Shown: piece after piece, positions 38,759 to 48,608 of the stretch | Position numbering within the stretch: position 1 is the first letter of the stretch | How the letters are laid out: the number at the start of each line of letters is the position of its first letter | NCBI GenBank assembly: GCA_020062545.1 | Contig: JAGUWD010000020.1 | Span: 62,001 to 126,000, forward strand | DNA from: Thermodesulfovibrionales bacterium | Lineage (GTDB): Bacteria > Nitrospirota > Thermodesulfovibrionia > Thermodesulfovibrionales > Dissulfurispiraceae | Direction: 5' to 3' | Length of the DNA: 64,000 nucleotides | Notes under the pieces: model-generated | Told to the model about the DNA's origin: nothing | The model's input: only the letters and a program-made list of their open reading frames with translations | Database searches by the model: none | Made by a program: the position numbers and the translations under genes

Positions 38759-39811
38759 CTAAACCGCGTTTATAATTTCGCCTGCCATCTCTTCTATAGA
38801 TAAGACCTTATCCGCTATGCCTGCATCCACAACCGCTTTCGGCATTCCATACACAACACATGTCTCTTCGTTCTGGGCAAATATCCTTCCGCCTGTCTTC
38901 TTTAATTCAATAAGTCCCTTAAGCCCATCATTTCCCATGCCTGTAAGTATTACGCCCAGTGCCCTGCCAGGAAAAAATTCTGCCACAGAAGACATAAGGG
39001 CATCGACAGATGGGCGATAAATAAACTCCTCTTTATTCTCGGAAATGGCAATGACCGTCTCTATTCCCCTTGGTCTTTTCACCCTCATATGTCCTCTGCC
39101 AGGTGCTATATACGCAACACCATTTTTTAAAGGTTCCCCTTCCTCTGCCTCCTTCACGGTAATCTGGCTTAGCTGATTCAGCCTCTCTGCAAAAGGGCCT
39201 GTGAAGTTTGGAGGCATATGCTGGGCTATGACTATAGGCGTTGGAAAATCCTTTGGCAGTTTGGGAATTATCTCCTGAAGTGCCTTTGGCCCACCAGTAG
39301 ATGTCCCGATAGACACCAGGTTTATCCTGCGCTCTCCTGTTATCCTCACTGGCATTGATTTGGGAATTTCTATTGTCTTTGATGCTGTTACAGGCCTGAT
39401 GCGCCTTTTCACAATGCCTTTTCGGGCAATATGCTTTATTTTGTCAATCAATATCTCTCTTATCTTCACAATATTTATCGAAAGGTCGGAGAGGTTTTTG
39501 GGTATAAAGTCCACAGCGCCGAGGTCAAGGGCATCCAGTGTAACCTTTGCTCCCTCTGTGGTAATGGAGCTTACCATAATTACCGGAACGGGATTCTTCT
39601 CCATTATATGCTTCAGTGCAGCGATGCCGTCCATCCTCGGCATTTCAACGTCCATCGTCACAATGTCAGGCCTTAATTTTTCTACAAGCTCGATCCCCTC
39701 AACCCCATCCCTCGCCTTACCAATGACCTGGATTTCAGGGTCGGAAGAAAGCATGCTCGCCAAGGCGTTTCTCATAAATGCCGAATCATCAACAATTAGA
39801 ACCTTTACCAT
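38759..39811 (-). CDS. cheB: Chemotaxis protein-glutamate methylesterase CheB
   Basis: KVLIVDDSAFMRNALASML; SIGTSTGGPKALQEIIPKLP; IAQHMPPNFTGPFAERL; GMGNDGLKGL. Confidence 0.96.
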   Translation of the reverse strand: MVKVLIVDDSAFMRNALASMLSSDPEIQVIGKARDGVEGIELVEKLRPDIVTMDVEMPRMDGIAALKHIMEKNPVPVIMVSSITTEGAKVTLDALDLGAVDFIPKNLSDLSINIVKIREILIDKIKHIARKGIVKRRIRPVTASKTIEIPKSMPVRITGERRINLVSIGTSTGGPKALQEIIPKLPKDFPTPIVIAQHMPPNFTGPFAERLNQLSQITVKEAEEGEPLKNGVAYIAPGRGHMRVKRPRGIETVIAISENKEEFIYRPSVDALMSSVAEFFPGRALGVILTGMGNDGLKGLIELKKTGGRIFAQNEETCVVYGMPKAVVDAGIADKVLSIEEMAGEIINAV

Positions 39812-39825
39812 AAATCTCCAATATT

Positions 39826-39892
39826 AGCTCATGGCTCACGGCTTTAAAAATTAGCATCTATGAGCTATGAACTATCAGCTATTTTATACCTT
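39826..39892. repeat. Heptad repeat inverted pair (AGCTCAT type) between receptor and cheB
   Basis: ttagctcatggctcacggc ... catctatgagctatgaactatcagctatttta. Confidence 0.85.
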
Positions 39893-42337
39893 AAACCAGC
39901 CTGCCATTGAATTCAGTTCTATGGCGAGTTTTGAAAGGTCTCCTGCTGCACGCTTTATTTCAACCATGGAATTGCTTAACTCTCTCGTTATTCCTGCAAT
40001 GTTTTCCATATTATGGGAGACCTCCTCAGAGGCAGAAGACTGCTCCTCTGTAGCCACCGCGATCCTCTGCACCATATCCGCAACCCCTTCCACATATGAG
40101 ACGATTTCGTCTATGGACTTCAATGTTCTGTTTACATGCTCAAGCACCTTCCCTACAGACTCCCTCTCTTCCTTCATAAAGCTCACGGAATCCGTTACTT
40201 CTGTCTGCATTGTCTTGACGGTGTTTGCTATATCCTCTGTCGCGACAGTTGTCCTCTCTGCAAGCTGTCTGACATTGTCTGCCACCACTGCAAAGCCTCT
40301 GCCCTGCTCTCCTGCGCGCGCTGCTTCAATTGCTGCGTTTAAAGCAAGAAGGTTTGTCTGGTCTGCTATCTCTTTTATCAAGGTTATTATTTCGTTTATC
40401 TCCACTGATTTCTGCCCGAGGGATTCCACCTTTTCTGCGGATTCCTTGACTGTATTGGCAAATTTCTGCAACTCCTGCATTGTTACATACATTGCATCTT
40501 TGCCTTGCATTGCTACCTGTTTCATTTTCTGAGCAGCCTCCGCAGTTTGGGATGCATTTTTTGCCACATCAAGGATTGTCTGCGACATTTCTGTCATGGC
40601 TGTGGCTGATTGTTCTATCTGGCTATGCTGCTCATGCGAGCCTTTTTCAAGGGATATAGCCGTGGCTGATAATTCCTCTGAACTGCTTGCAAGGGTTCCT
40701 GTTGATGTCTTCATTTTCCCGACTATTTCTCTCAGGTTTTCTATCATTTTGCACATCGATTTGTGCACCATTCCGATTTCATCTTTTGTGTATTCTGTCC
40801 TCGCACAGGTGAGATTTCCCTGTGCTATCTGGTCGGCTCCCCATATGAGTTCATTAAGCGGTTTTGAGACGGAGCGATAAATCCATGAGCCAAAGGCAAT
40901 GCCGAATACAGTCGCACCTATTCCTATAGCTGCAATGAGTATAGTGCTGAACCGCACCATCTTATTAACCATTCCAATCGCTTTTTCCTGCTCTCCCTGT
41001 GCAGCAGTAACAGTTTCTTTGCCCTTTGCTGCCTGCTTCAGGACTATCTCCCTCAATCTCTCGGTAGCCTGCAGTGCCTTCTCCTTCATGTTGATCTGAT
41101 GGCGGATCTTTGCTATGATTCCATCCTTTGCTAACAATACACCTCTGATTGAGGTAAAAGCACCTTCTACACCTTTTAATGCCTTCATTTCTTCTTTTGC
41201 ATCGAGTTTTGTCAGGGCCCTTTCCAGACTCTTTTGCACAGAATCTATCTTTTCGTATACCTTCCTGATCTCGGTCTCTACGCCTTCGACATCCTTTGCA
41301 GTCATAAGGGTAAAGAGCCGAGTTGATAATCCCTCTATGGACAGGCCGAGAGAAACCAGCTCTGAATTGGCAGTCAGGACATTGGTTGCTACGTTCGCCT
41401 GTGTAAAAACCTTGCCCTGTTTTTCTGTCTCTATTCCGTATTTTTCACTTGCCGAGACTACTTCCTGTTCGATCGTGAGCATAACAGAAGACAGTTTCTC
41501 GCTAACATCCCTGTTTAGCGCTTCAAACTTGTTCTTTATGTCGCTATTAGCCTGACCTAAAAGAGAGGTCTGGAGTTTTACAATCTCCTCTATCTTTTCG
41601 CCTAAGAACTTTACATCTGCCATGAGATTTTTAGATTCCTTCAAATACTCATTCTGAATCGCTCTATTTATTGCTGAATTGACTTTTCCACGGCCTATTA
41701 TCAATGTCTTTTTATCCTGAGCATGCTGTATTTCGAAAATAGCAACCTGAAGGTCCTTCAATGTTGTCTTTAATACTTCTATATTTCTGAGTTTTGACGA
41801 AATGCCTTTTGTATCCTCCAGCGATGTCACAAAATTTGCCGAACGGTTGAGTTGAAGTGCTTTTATCTTAGCATCCATATCCTTCAATCTATTTGAAGCA
41901 TCCTTTAGTTTCTGTGTAATTGCCTTGTTTGCCATGCCGGCTTCTTCTTCTGCATAGAGTCTGCTCTCTGTTATTTCAAAAAGCTCTTTTGCTATACGGC
42001 TCAATTCATTGTAAGTCTCTATCTTTGCGCCTCCTGACATGGACTCCAATGCATCCTGAGTATTTTTAACCTCTGACAGAGATTTTTCGGCTTCGGTGCG
42101 ATAGGTCTTGTATTCTTCTATGCCTTTTGAGGCGCTTACCTTAACTAGATCTGCGGTAGTGCCCTGTATTGCTCTTTGAAAATCAGCTGTCCTCATCTGA
42201 AATGGTGTGCTTCGCTCCGTCAGGTAAAATAACTTGCTCTTAACAAACCCCATACCTATAATACTTGTGGCAGCAACGGCAGCAACAATCGCAATCACAA
42301 TAATCACATTCCATGTCAGTTTGGTCTTTATCGTCAT
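39884..42337 (-). CDS. Methyl-accepting chemotaxis protein, large periplasmic helical domain
   Basis: Two TM segments, [42 protein letters not shown]. Confidence 0.94.
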   Translation of the reverse strand: MTIKTKLTWNVIIVIAIVAAVAATSIIGMGFVKSKLFYLTERSTPFQMRTADFQRAIQGTTADLVKVSASKGIEEYKTYRTEAEKSLSEVKNTQDALESMSGGAKIETYNELSRIAKELFEITESRLYAEEEAGMANKAITQKLKDASNRLKDMDAKIKALQLNRSANFVTSLEDTKGISSKLRNIEVLKTTLKDLQVAIFEIQHAQDKKTLIIGRGKVNSAINRAIQNEYLKESKNLMADVKFLGEKIEEIVKLQTSLLGQANSDIKNKFEALNRDVSEKLSSVMLTIEQEVVSASEKYGIETEKQGKVFTQANVATNVLTANSELVSLGLSIEGLSTRLFTLMTAKDVEGVETEIRKVYEKIDSVQKSLERALTKLDAKEEMKALKGVEGAFTSIRGVLLAKDGIIAKIRHQINMKEKALQATERLREIVLKQAAKGKETVTAAQGEQEKAIGMVNKMVRFSTILIAAIGIGATVFGIAFGSWIYRSVSKPLNELIWGADQIAQGNLTCARTEYTKDEIGMVHKSMCKMIENLREIVGKMKTSTGTLASSSEELSATAISLEKGSHEQHSQIEQSATAMTEMSQTILDVAKNASQTAEAAQKMKQVAMQGKDAMYVTMQELQKFANTVKESAEKVESLGQKSVEINEIITLIKEIADQTNLLALNAAIEAARAGEQGRGFAVVADNVRQLAERTTVATEDIANTVKTMQTEVTDSVSFMKEERESVGKVLEHVNRTLKSIDEIVSYVEGVADMVQRIAVATEEQSSASEEVSHNMENIAGITRELSNSMVEIKRAAGDLSKLAIELNSMAGWFKV

Positions 42338-42432
42338 AATATTCTCCTCACATAGTGCGATAGAGCGACAGAGTGGTAGTACGATAGTATAGTAGTCACT
42401 AACAACCTATCGCTCTGTCGCACTATTTTAAC

Positions 42433-42912
42433 CTACTCTGTCGGATAACCTCTCTTTTTCCAGTCAGGCAGTCCTTCCCTGTACCAGTGAACCTTAAAGC
42501 CAAGGGAATGCAGCATTACCGCTACAGAAGGTGAACGCCAGCACTTAATGCCATTACAATAAAGGATATACTCCTTGTTCTTATCGAGTTTGTCAGCCAT
42601 AGAAGGACCCTGTTTGATTAAATCATCACAGAAAAACCACTCTGCACCGGGGATCTTTTCTGTGTCATACTGCGTCTTTAGGCGATTGTCTAAAAAGACA
42701 GCCTTCTTTGACTTCCATAGTTCGTGCGCCTTATCACCACTGATATTTGGTATTCCTTCCAGTGATGGAGGCATCTCCTTCTTTGCCTTTTCGAGTTCGT
42801 GTATCTCGTTTACCTTATTCATCACGGCATCAGGCCATGATGCAGCAAATGCAATACCAGCTGCTAAAAGTGTTACTGCTAAAAATATCCCCAACCAATT
42901 TTTCTTGTTCAT
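42433..42912 (-). CDS. Exported rhodanese-domain protein
   Basis: Signal peptide; KKAVFLDNRLKTQYDTEKIPGAEWFFCDDL...YILYCNGIKCWRSPSVAVMLHSLGF...GLPDWKKRGYP. Confidence 0.88.
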   Translation of the reverse strand: MNKKNWLGIFLAVTLLAAGIAFAASWPDAVMNKVNEIHELEKAKKEMPPSLEGIPNISGDKAHELWKSKKAVFLDNRLKTQYDTEKIPGAEWFFCDDLIKQGPSMADKLDKNKEYILYCNGIKCWRSPSVAVMLHSLGFKVHWYREGLPDWKKRGYPTE

Positions 42913-42941
42913 AGTTGTTATCCTCCCTTAATCAGGATACA

Positions 42942-42958
42942 AACCACCAAAGGTGGTT
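42942..42958. promoter_or_regulatory. Leader hairpin upstream of rhodanese gene
   Basis: AACCACC-AAA-GGTGGTT; similar CCACC-AAA-GGTGG upstream of the next gene at 43753-43765. Confidence 0.6.
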
Positions 42959-42964
42959 AGCTCT

Positions 42965-43726
42965 TTATGGTTTTACGTATTTCTGCCCCTCTCCTTTAAT
43001 ATAGTCTATGAGTTTCTGGACATTGGCAGACGGTTTGCCCTTGGTAACGAGGATTATGTCGCTTTTTGCCTCAGGCTGTTCAGGAACCTTGACAGTATCA
43101 TCAGCAACGGATGCGGCTGAAATACCTATTGCCTCCTGATTAGACGCCACATTTTGTCTTAAATCAGGGCCTGTAGTTGCCTCAAGGACATCTTTTATTA
43201 CAGCAGCGCCATCAAGGACTTGATTTACGAATAATGAGTTCATTCCAGGTGTAAGTTTTGCCCATACTACAATTATTGGCATGTCCTTTCCGCCTACATC
43301 TTTCCAGTTTGTTATCTTACCTGTGAATATTCCTTTTAATTGCTCTTTAGTAAGCTTCGTGACAGGATTAGCCTTATTTATCATAACCACTGCCCTGCTT
43401 TTCCCAATAACATGAACCTGCAATTCGGTCTTATTGACTTCAATCCCCTCTTTTTTCATCATGGCAATCCACTCATCCAGTGTAAGACCTGCACCGGCGG
43501 CATCTATAGCGCCTTTCAGAACATCCTGCATTGCTAATTTTGGACCCTGCTCAATAAGGGTGAATTTAATCCCTGTTGCCTTTTCAAAATGTTCTTTAAC
43601 AGGTTTCAAAATGCTGTTTGAAGGCGCCGCCCCGGCCCCCACCTTGACTTCCTGTGCAAAGGCACCGATGGACAATGCTAATACAAGAACAATTACAATT
43701 GTTAAAACCAATCCATACCTTTTCAT
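42965..43726 (-). CDS. Exported PstS-like phosphate/anion-binding protein (PBP-like)
   Basis: KVGAGAAPSNSILKPVKEHFEKATGIKFTLIEQGPKLAMQDVLKGAIDAAGAGLTLDEW...LKGIFTGKITNWKDVGGKDMPIIVV; start set at MKRYG with GGGAGGA upstream. Confidence 0.85.
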   Translation of the reverse strand: MKRYGLVLTIVIVLVLALSIGAFAQEVKVGAGAAPSNSILKPVKEHFEKATGIKFTLIEQGPKLAMQDVLKGAIDAAGAGLTLDEWIAMMKKEGIEVNKTELQVHVIGKSRAVVMINKANPVTKLTKEQLKGIFTGKITNWKDVGGKDMPIIVVWAKLTPGMNSLFVNQVLDGAAVIKDVLEATTGPDLRQNVASNQEAIGISAASVADDTVKVPEQPEAKSDIILVTKGKPSANVQKLIDYIKGEGQKYVKP

Positions 43727-43810
43727 ATCCTCCCCCCAAAATTGAGATATTACCACCAAAGGTGGACTATTTAACGGTTTGAAACGTTTAAACCGTTTGA
43801 ACCGTTAAAA

Positions 43811-44989
43811 TCAGAATCCAAATTCCTTTAAAAGATCATCAACACCTTCCTGTGAAACCTTCTCAGGCACGATAGTCTCAACCTTTTTACCTTCTTCTAT
43901 CTTTACACCAAATGTCGCAATTAATTTGACCAATTCTTCCTCTATTTCTCCGACAAGTTTAATCACCTTTTTTATTGTCTGTCCTGTAATATCCTGAAAT
44001 GACTGGGCAGTAAGTATCTCTGTCAAATCATCTTCAAGTTTATTTTTGAAGTCTTTTAAATAGCTCACAGATTCCTCTGGTTCTTTTAGGTTTCTTATAT
44101 GCGAGGCAAGGTCATCCATAGAAAGTATGTACTTTTCAACTATGCCCATTGTCTTGTTTGCTGCCTCTTCGGTCTTGTCTATAACAAATTGCAGTTTATC
44201 TATTGCACTTGGCATGTCCGTTACTGCCATATCTTTAAGTCTCGGGTCTATAGCCTCTTTGAAACTCCTTATGGCATTGTGAAGCTTCCTTGTAACCTTT
44301 CCAACCTCTTTAAAAAGATCGCTCTGGCCTTTACTCATTATTTTCTGGATGGCCTCGTCAGCCTTCTCGTAATCCTGCGCTGCTATGGCATTCATAAAAC
44401 CGACCATATCATCAAAAAGGGCATATCTTGGATCGGTAGAGCTTATTCCCCTCTTTTCAAAAAAGTCCTTTGCATCCATCACTTCTTTGACAACTATCTC
44501 TCCACCCATCCCTTCTATTTTCTTCACAACTTCAACCTTATCGCCCGCCTCCTTTACCTCAAACACCTCTTCTTCAAAGATGCTCATGTCCTCAACAGGG
44601 ATAAGCTTCTTTGCATCAAGAAGCACGACAAGTTTGTCGTCAACCTTTGCAACGCCCGATACAATATCGGAGGTATTAAAATCTGTTGGAGGCTCTATCT
44701 CCGACTCCTCTATCGTAATCACGCCGGTTATGCTGTCAACAAGAACTCCAAAGGTAATACGGCCGCTTGTAACGACTATTACCTTTTCTCCAACAGTGCC
44801 GCCGTTCAAACCGGCAAGTTTCTTAAGATCCACAACCGGTATTATTCTTCCCCTGAGATTGGCAATGCCTTCTATATAACCGGGCGCTTGCGGCAGTTTT
44901 GTCAAAGACGGCATGTTTATAATTTCCTGAACCTTTAATATTGGTATCGTGTATTCATTGTTGTTCATTGTAAAGCCTATATATTGCAT
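43811..44989 (-). CDS. CheW-CheZ fusion protein
   Basis: N-term CheW: NNNEYTIPILKVQEIINMPSLTKLPQAPGYIEGIANLRGRIIPVVDLKK; C-term CheZ: SFQDITGQTIKKVIKLV catalytic helix and C-terminal GVDDLLKEFGF. Confidence 0.9.
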   Translation of the reverse strand: MQYIGFTMNNNEYTIPILKVQEIINMPSLTKLPQAPGYIEGIANLRGRIIPVVDLKKLAGLNGGTVGEKVIVVTSGRITFGVLVDSITGVITIEESEIEPPTDFNTSDIVSGVAKVDDKLVVLLDAKKLIPVEDMSIFEEEVFEVKEAGDKVEVVKKIEGMGGEIVVKEVMDAKDFFEKRGISSTDPRYALFDDMVGFMNAIAAQDYEKADEAIQKIMSKGQSDLFKEVGKVTRKLHNAIRSFKEAIDPRLKDMAVTDMPSAIDKLQFVIDKTEEAANKTMGIVEKYILSMDDLASHIRNLKEPEESVSYLKDFKNKLEDDLTEILTAQSFQDITGQTIKKVIKLVGEIEEELVKLIATFGVKIEEGKKVETIVPEKVSQEGVDDLLKEFGF

Positions 44990-45057
44990 ATATTCCTCCT
45001 CCTTTATGTTTTATCGTGTTCGTTGAGTTTGTTGTTTTCCAATCTACTCAATAAACT

Positions 45058-46815
45058 CTATTTACCCGTTTTAAATATTCCCCTTGAAACTACTGCGAGG
45101 TCAAGGATTAAAACAACCTTTCCATCGCCTGTAATTGTTGCCCCCAGGATGCCGCACTCTTCAGATTCTATGCCGTTGATGGTCTTAATAACAATCTCTT
45201 CCTGTCCTAACAACTCATCTACGGATATGCAGAATCTCCTGTCGCCAACTGCTGCAACAAGTACATAGCTGTTATCATGGTCTATTTCAGACATCCTCCT
45301 TACACCAAGCACTTCAGACATTTCGAACAGGGGCAAAACCCTACCACGTATGGTCAATACCCTCTGGCCTGTTACATCCTTTATGTCGCTCTTTTTAACC
45401 CTGAGTGTCTCTTCTATCATGGACTGCGGTATTGCATAATACTCGCCGCCTATTCTCACCATCATTGCCTGAAGGATTGCAAGGGTTAACGGCAGGCTTA
45501 TTTTGAATGTGCTTCCAATATCCTTTTTAGTAATTACCTCAACATATCCATTCAGTTTTGCCACATTTGTCTTTACGACATCCATTCCAACACCGCGGCC
45601 GCTCAGTTCTGTGGAAACCTCCTTTGTGGAAAATCCCGGCAGGAATATAAGATTTATTGCCGCATCATCGGACATCCTCTGTACCTCTTCCTCAGTTATC
45701 AGACCTTTAGACAACGCCTTTTTCTTGACAGACTCAACATCTATGCCCTTCCCGTCATCAGATACCTCTATAACAATCATAGTGCCCTTCTGATAGGCAC
45801 TGATAATTATCCTGCCCTTCTTCGGCTTTCCTTTGGCTTGTCTTTCTTCTGGAGATTCTATGCCGTGGTCTATGGAATTTCTTATGATATGCACAAGGGG
45901 ATCGCCGATATTTTCTATGACTGTCTTATCCACCTCTGTATCTTCGCCAAATATTTCCAAATCAATGTCTTTTCCTAAATTCCTCGACATATCTCTGACC
46001 ATCCTCGGGAACTTGCCGAAGACCTTCTGGATAGGTTGCATTCTCATCTTCATTACAGCTAACTGCAAATCCGATGTAACCCTGTCGAGAAATCCCGTTG
46101 TCTCAAGAAGGCTTTCGACATGAGGGTCCCCTGAATAGCTGAGGTCAAGTTTAGAAGCAAGATTGAGGAGCCTGTTTCTCGCGAGCACGATCTCTCCTGC
46201 GAGGTCCATTACCTTATCAATCCTCGATACATCAACCCTGAGCGTAGAGACGACCTCTCGCTCCTTTGTTATCTGCTGCACCTCTTCAGCGGGTGAGGGT
46301 AAAGGTTTAGGTGAAGGTTTTGCCTTCTCTTCTATTTTTTCTTCTGCTTTTGGCTCTACTATCTCCTCTACCTCTTCCTTTACCTCTTCCTTTTCTTTAA
46401 CCTCTTCTTTTGCCTCTCCTCCTGCAACTGCCATTTCCAGAGCAGAATCCAGCCCTCTTAAAAGGTCTGATGTATCTTCCTCTATTCCATCTTTGAGTTT
46501 TATATGAAATATAAGAAGCCTTAAGGTATCCACACTCTTAAGGATTACATCCATCAACTCCCGTGAAAGGGCGATTTCGCCGTCACGGAGCCTTTTCATA
46601 ATGCTTTCTGCCCTGTGGGCAACATCCACAATCTGCTGAAAGCCCAGGAATCCTGCAGCACCCTTAAGGGTATGCATTCCCCTGAATATTTCATTGAGAA
46701 TGTCCTTGTCATACCCCTTTGTCTCCAGCTCCACAAACATGGGGTCAATTTTTTCGAGAGTTTCTTCCGCTTCTGTAACAAATTCGCTTATAATCTCGTC
46801 CATCTCGTCAGCCAT
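45058..46815 (-). CDS. cheA: Chemotaxis histidine kinase CheA
   Basis: P1 MHTLKGAAGFLGFQQIVDVAHRAESIM; HATPase HIIRNSIDHGIESPEERQAKGKP; GRGVGMDVVKTNV; CheW-like C-term; start set at MADEMDEI. Confidence 0.96.
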   Translation of the reverse strand: MADEMDEIISEFVTEAEETLEKIDPMFVELETKGYDKDILNEIFRGMHTLKGAAGFLGFQQIVDVAHRAESIMKRLRDGEIALSRELMDVILKSVDTLRLLIFHIKLKDGIEEDTSDLLRGLDSALEMAVAGGEAKEEVKEKEEVKEEVEEIVEPKAEEKIEEKAKPSPKPLPSPAEEVQQITKEREVVSTLRVDVSRIDKVMDLAGEIVLARNRLLNLASKLDLSYSGDPHVESLLETTGFLDRVTSDLQLAVMKMRMQPIQKVFGKFPRMVRDMSRNLGKDIDLEIFGEDTEVDKTVIENIGDPLVHIIRNSIDHGIESPEERQAKGKPKKGRIIISAYQKGTMIVIEVSDDGKGIDVESVKKKALSKGLITEEEVQRMSDDAAINLIFLPGFSTKEVSTELSGRGVGMDVVKTNVAKLNGYVEVITKKDIGSTFKISLPLTLAILQAMMVRIGGEYYAIPQSMIEETLRVKKSDIKDVTGQRVLTIRGRVLPLFEMSEVLGVRRMSEIDHDNSYVLVAAVGDRRFCISVDELLGQEEIVIKTINGIESEECGILGATITGDGKVVLILDLAVVSRGIFKTGK

Positions 46816-46831
46816 GTTTAGCCCCCTTTTT

Positions 46832-46895
46832 GGCTCATAGTTCATTGCTCATAGCTCATGGTTTTTACGATGAGCCATCAGCCATGAGCTAACAT
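46832..46895. repeat. Heptad repeat inverted pair (AGCTCAT type) upstream of cheA
   Basis: ggctcatagttcattgctcatagctcatgg ... gatgagccatcagccatgagctaac. Confidence 0.88.
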
Positions 46896-46901
46896 GCTAT
46901 A

Positions 46902-47315
46902 TCATCCCGCTTTTAGGGATGTTTTCTTATCTGCTATCTTTTCAAGTTTCTCTTTCAATACCTCGGCTGTAAATGGTTTCACAATATAATTATCAACCCC
47001 TGCCTTGATTGCCTCGATGACCTTTTCCTTTTCGGCCTCTGCAGTTACCATAAGAAATGGTACATTCTTTAACGGTTCAGGCTCTTGCCTGACATTCCTT
47101 AGGAGGTCAATACCTTCCATGTTGGGCATGTTCCAGTCAGATACAACAAGCCCGTAATTTCCGCTCTTGAGCTTGTTAAGTGCTTGAACACCATCCTCAG
47201 CCTCATCTATATTTTCAAAACCTATCTGTTTTAAAAGGTTTTTAACTATCCTTCTCATAGTAGGAAAGTCGTCAACCACAAGCACCTTGATGCCAAAATT
47301 AAACATTACCATCAC
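46902..47315 (-). CDS. cheY: Chemotaxis response regulator CheY
   Basis: [37 protein letters not shown]...[18 protein letters not shown]...[31 protein letters not shown]. Confidence 0.95.
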   Translation of the reverse strand: MMVMFNFGIKVLVVDDFPTMRRIVKNLLKQIGFENIDEAEDGVQALNKLKSGNYGLVVSDWNMPNMEGIDLLRNVRQEPEPLKNVPFLMVTAEAEKEKVIEAIKAGVDNYIVKPFTAEVLKEKLEKIADKKTSLKAG

Positions 47316-47691
47316 CTCCTGTGCTAAACATCTTTTTAAGTATCTTTTTTATGCTTTCATTTATCTGATCCGCATTGGTGGGTTTGACCAAATAGTCGTC
47401 GGCGCCGGCTTCAAATGCCCTTTTCTTCTCATCCTCGTCAGCCTCTGTAGTAACCATAACAATAGGAATGCTGCTTAAAGTGGGGTCTGACTTTAAGTTT
47501 TTTGTAAACTCTATTCCGTCCATATAAGGCATGTTCATATCTGTAAGGATGAAGTTGATATTCTCTGTTCCTACCTTTTCCATGGCATCCAGCCCGTTTT
47601 CTGCAGTTATTACCTCGTATCCCTTGCCTTTGAGGTACAAACTTAACAATTTCCTTGTGGTTTTGTCATCATCAACAACCAATATCTTCAT
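47299..47691 (-). CDS. CheY-like response regulator
   Basis: [32 protein letters not shown]...[15 protein letters not shown]...GADDYLVKP. Confidence 0.94.
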   Translation of the reverse strand: MKILVVDDDKTTRKLLSLYLKGKGYEVITAENGLDAMEKVGTENINFILTDMNMPYMDGIEFTKNLKSDPTLSSIPIVMVTTEADEDEKKRAFEAGADDYLVKPTNADQINESIKKILKKMFSTGGDGNV

Positions 47692-47705
47692 CTATAACCT
47701 CCGGT

Positions 47706-47776
47706 TTAGCTCATAGCTCATTGCTGATAGCTCATAGCCTTTAGTCTTTTGCTATGGGCCATGAGCTAATAGCCAT
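47706..47776. repeat. Heptad repeat inverted pair (AGCTCAT type) between cheR and response regulator
   Basis: ttagctcatagctcattgctgatagctcatagcc ... gctatgggccatgagctaatagcc. Confidence 0.88.
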
Positions 47777-47777
47777 T

Positions 47778-48608
47778 TTACACTTTCTGATAGACAATTA
47801 CCTTATTAATAACAATAGGTCTGAAAGCCCTCGTCACATTGTGAAGACTTTCTGACGTGCCCACAAACAGATAACCGTTTGGCCTCAATGCGTCGTACAG
47901 GTTGGCAACCGCCTTCTGTTTTGCCCTGTCATCGAAATATATGAGGACATTCCTGCAGAATATGACATCAACACCTCGCACCGCTTTTACGTCTCTGTCC
48001 TCTATAAGGTTTATCTTCATAAATTTGGTTATGGATTTCACGCTATTTGATATAGTGTACTGCTGGTTGGCCCCATTGAAATACTTCTTTAAATACACTT
48101 CCGGAACATTCCTGATCGCATACGACCCATAAACGCCGGACTTTGCAGAGTTTAAAACAGACTCGCTGATGTCAGAGGCGTATATCTCTTTTTTAAGGGC
48201 ACCCGCCTCTAATTTCTCCATGAGTATCATTGCAATGGTATAGGGCTCTTCTCCTGTCGAACATGCTGCAGACCATATCTTTATGTCCTTACGTCCGGTT
48301 TTGGCATTTTCGGCTACGATACGGTTAAAAAGCTCTCCTGCAAAAACATCGAACTGCTGCGGTTCCCTGAAAAAAAATGTCTCATTGGTTGTCACCAGAT
48401 TGAACATTATATTGAGTTCGTTTTTATCGGAACCGTATTTCAGGATATAGAGGTAGTCTTCGTATCCCTTGAGATTCTTCTCCTGCACCCTTCTTCCAAG
48501 CCTGTTTTCGAGAAAATATTTTTTGTTGTCGGGGATGAAAATGCCGCTCCTCTCGTATATAAAATCCCTGAGTTGTTTGAAAACATCGTCTGTCATTAAT
48601 AGACTCAT
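47778..48608 (-). CDS. cheR: Chemotaxis protein methyltransferase CheR
   Basis: KIWSAACSTGEEPYTIAMIL; DVIFCRNVLIYFDDRAKQKAVANLYDALRPNGYLFVGTSESLH. Confidence 0.95.
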   Translation of the reverse strand: MSLLMTDDVFKQLRDFIYERSGIFIPDNKKYFLENRLGRRVQEKNLKGYEDYLYILKYGSDKNELNIMFNLVTTNETFFFREPQQFDVFAGELFNRIVAENAKTGRKDIKIWSAACSTGEEPYTIAMILMEKLEAGALKKEIYASDISESVLNSAKSGVYGSYAIRNVPEVYLKKYFNGANQQYTISNSVKSITKFMKINLIEDRDVKAVRGVDVIFCRNVLIYFDDRAKQKAVANLYDALRPNGYLFVGTSESLHNVTRAFRPIVINKVIVYQKV

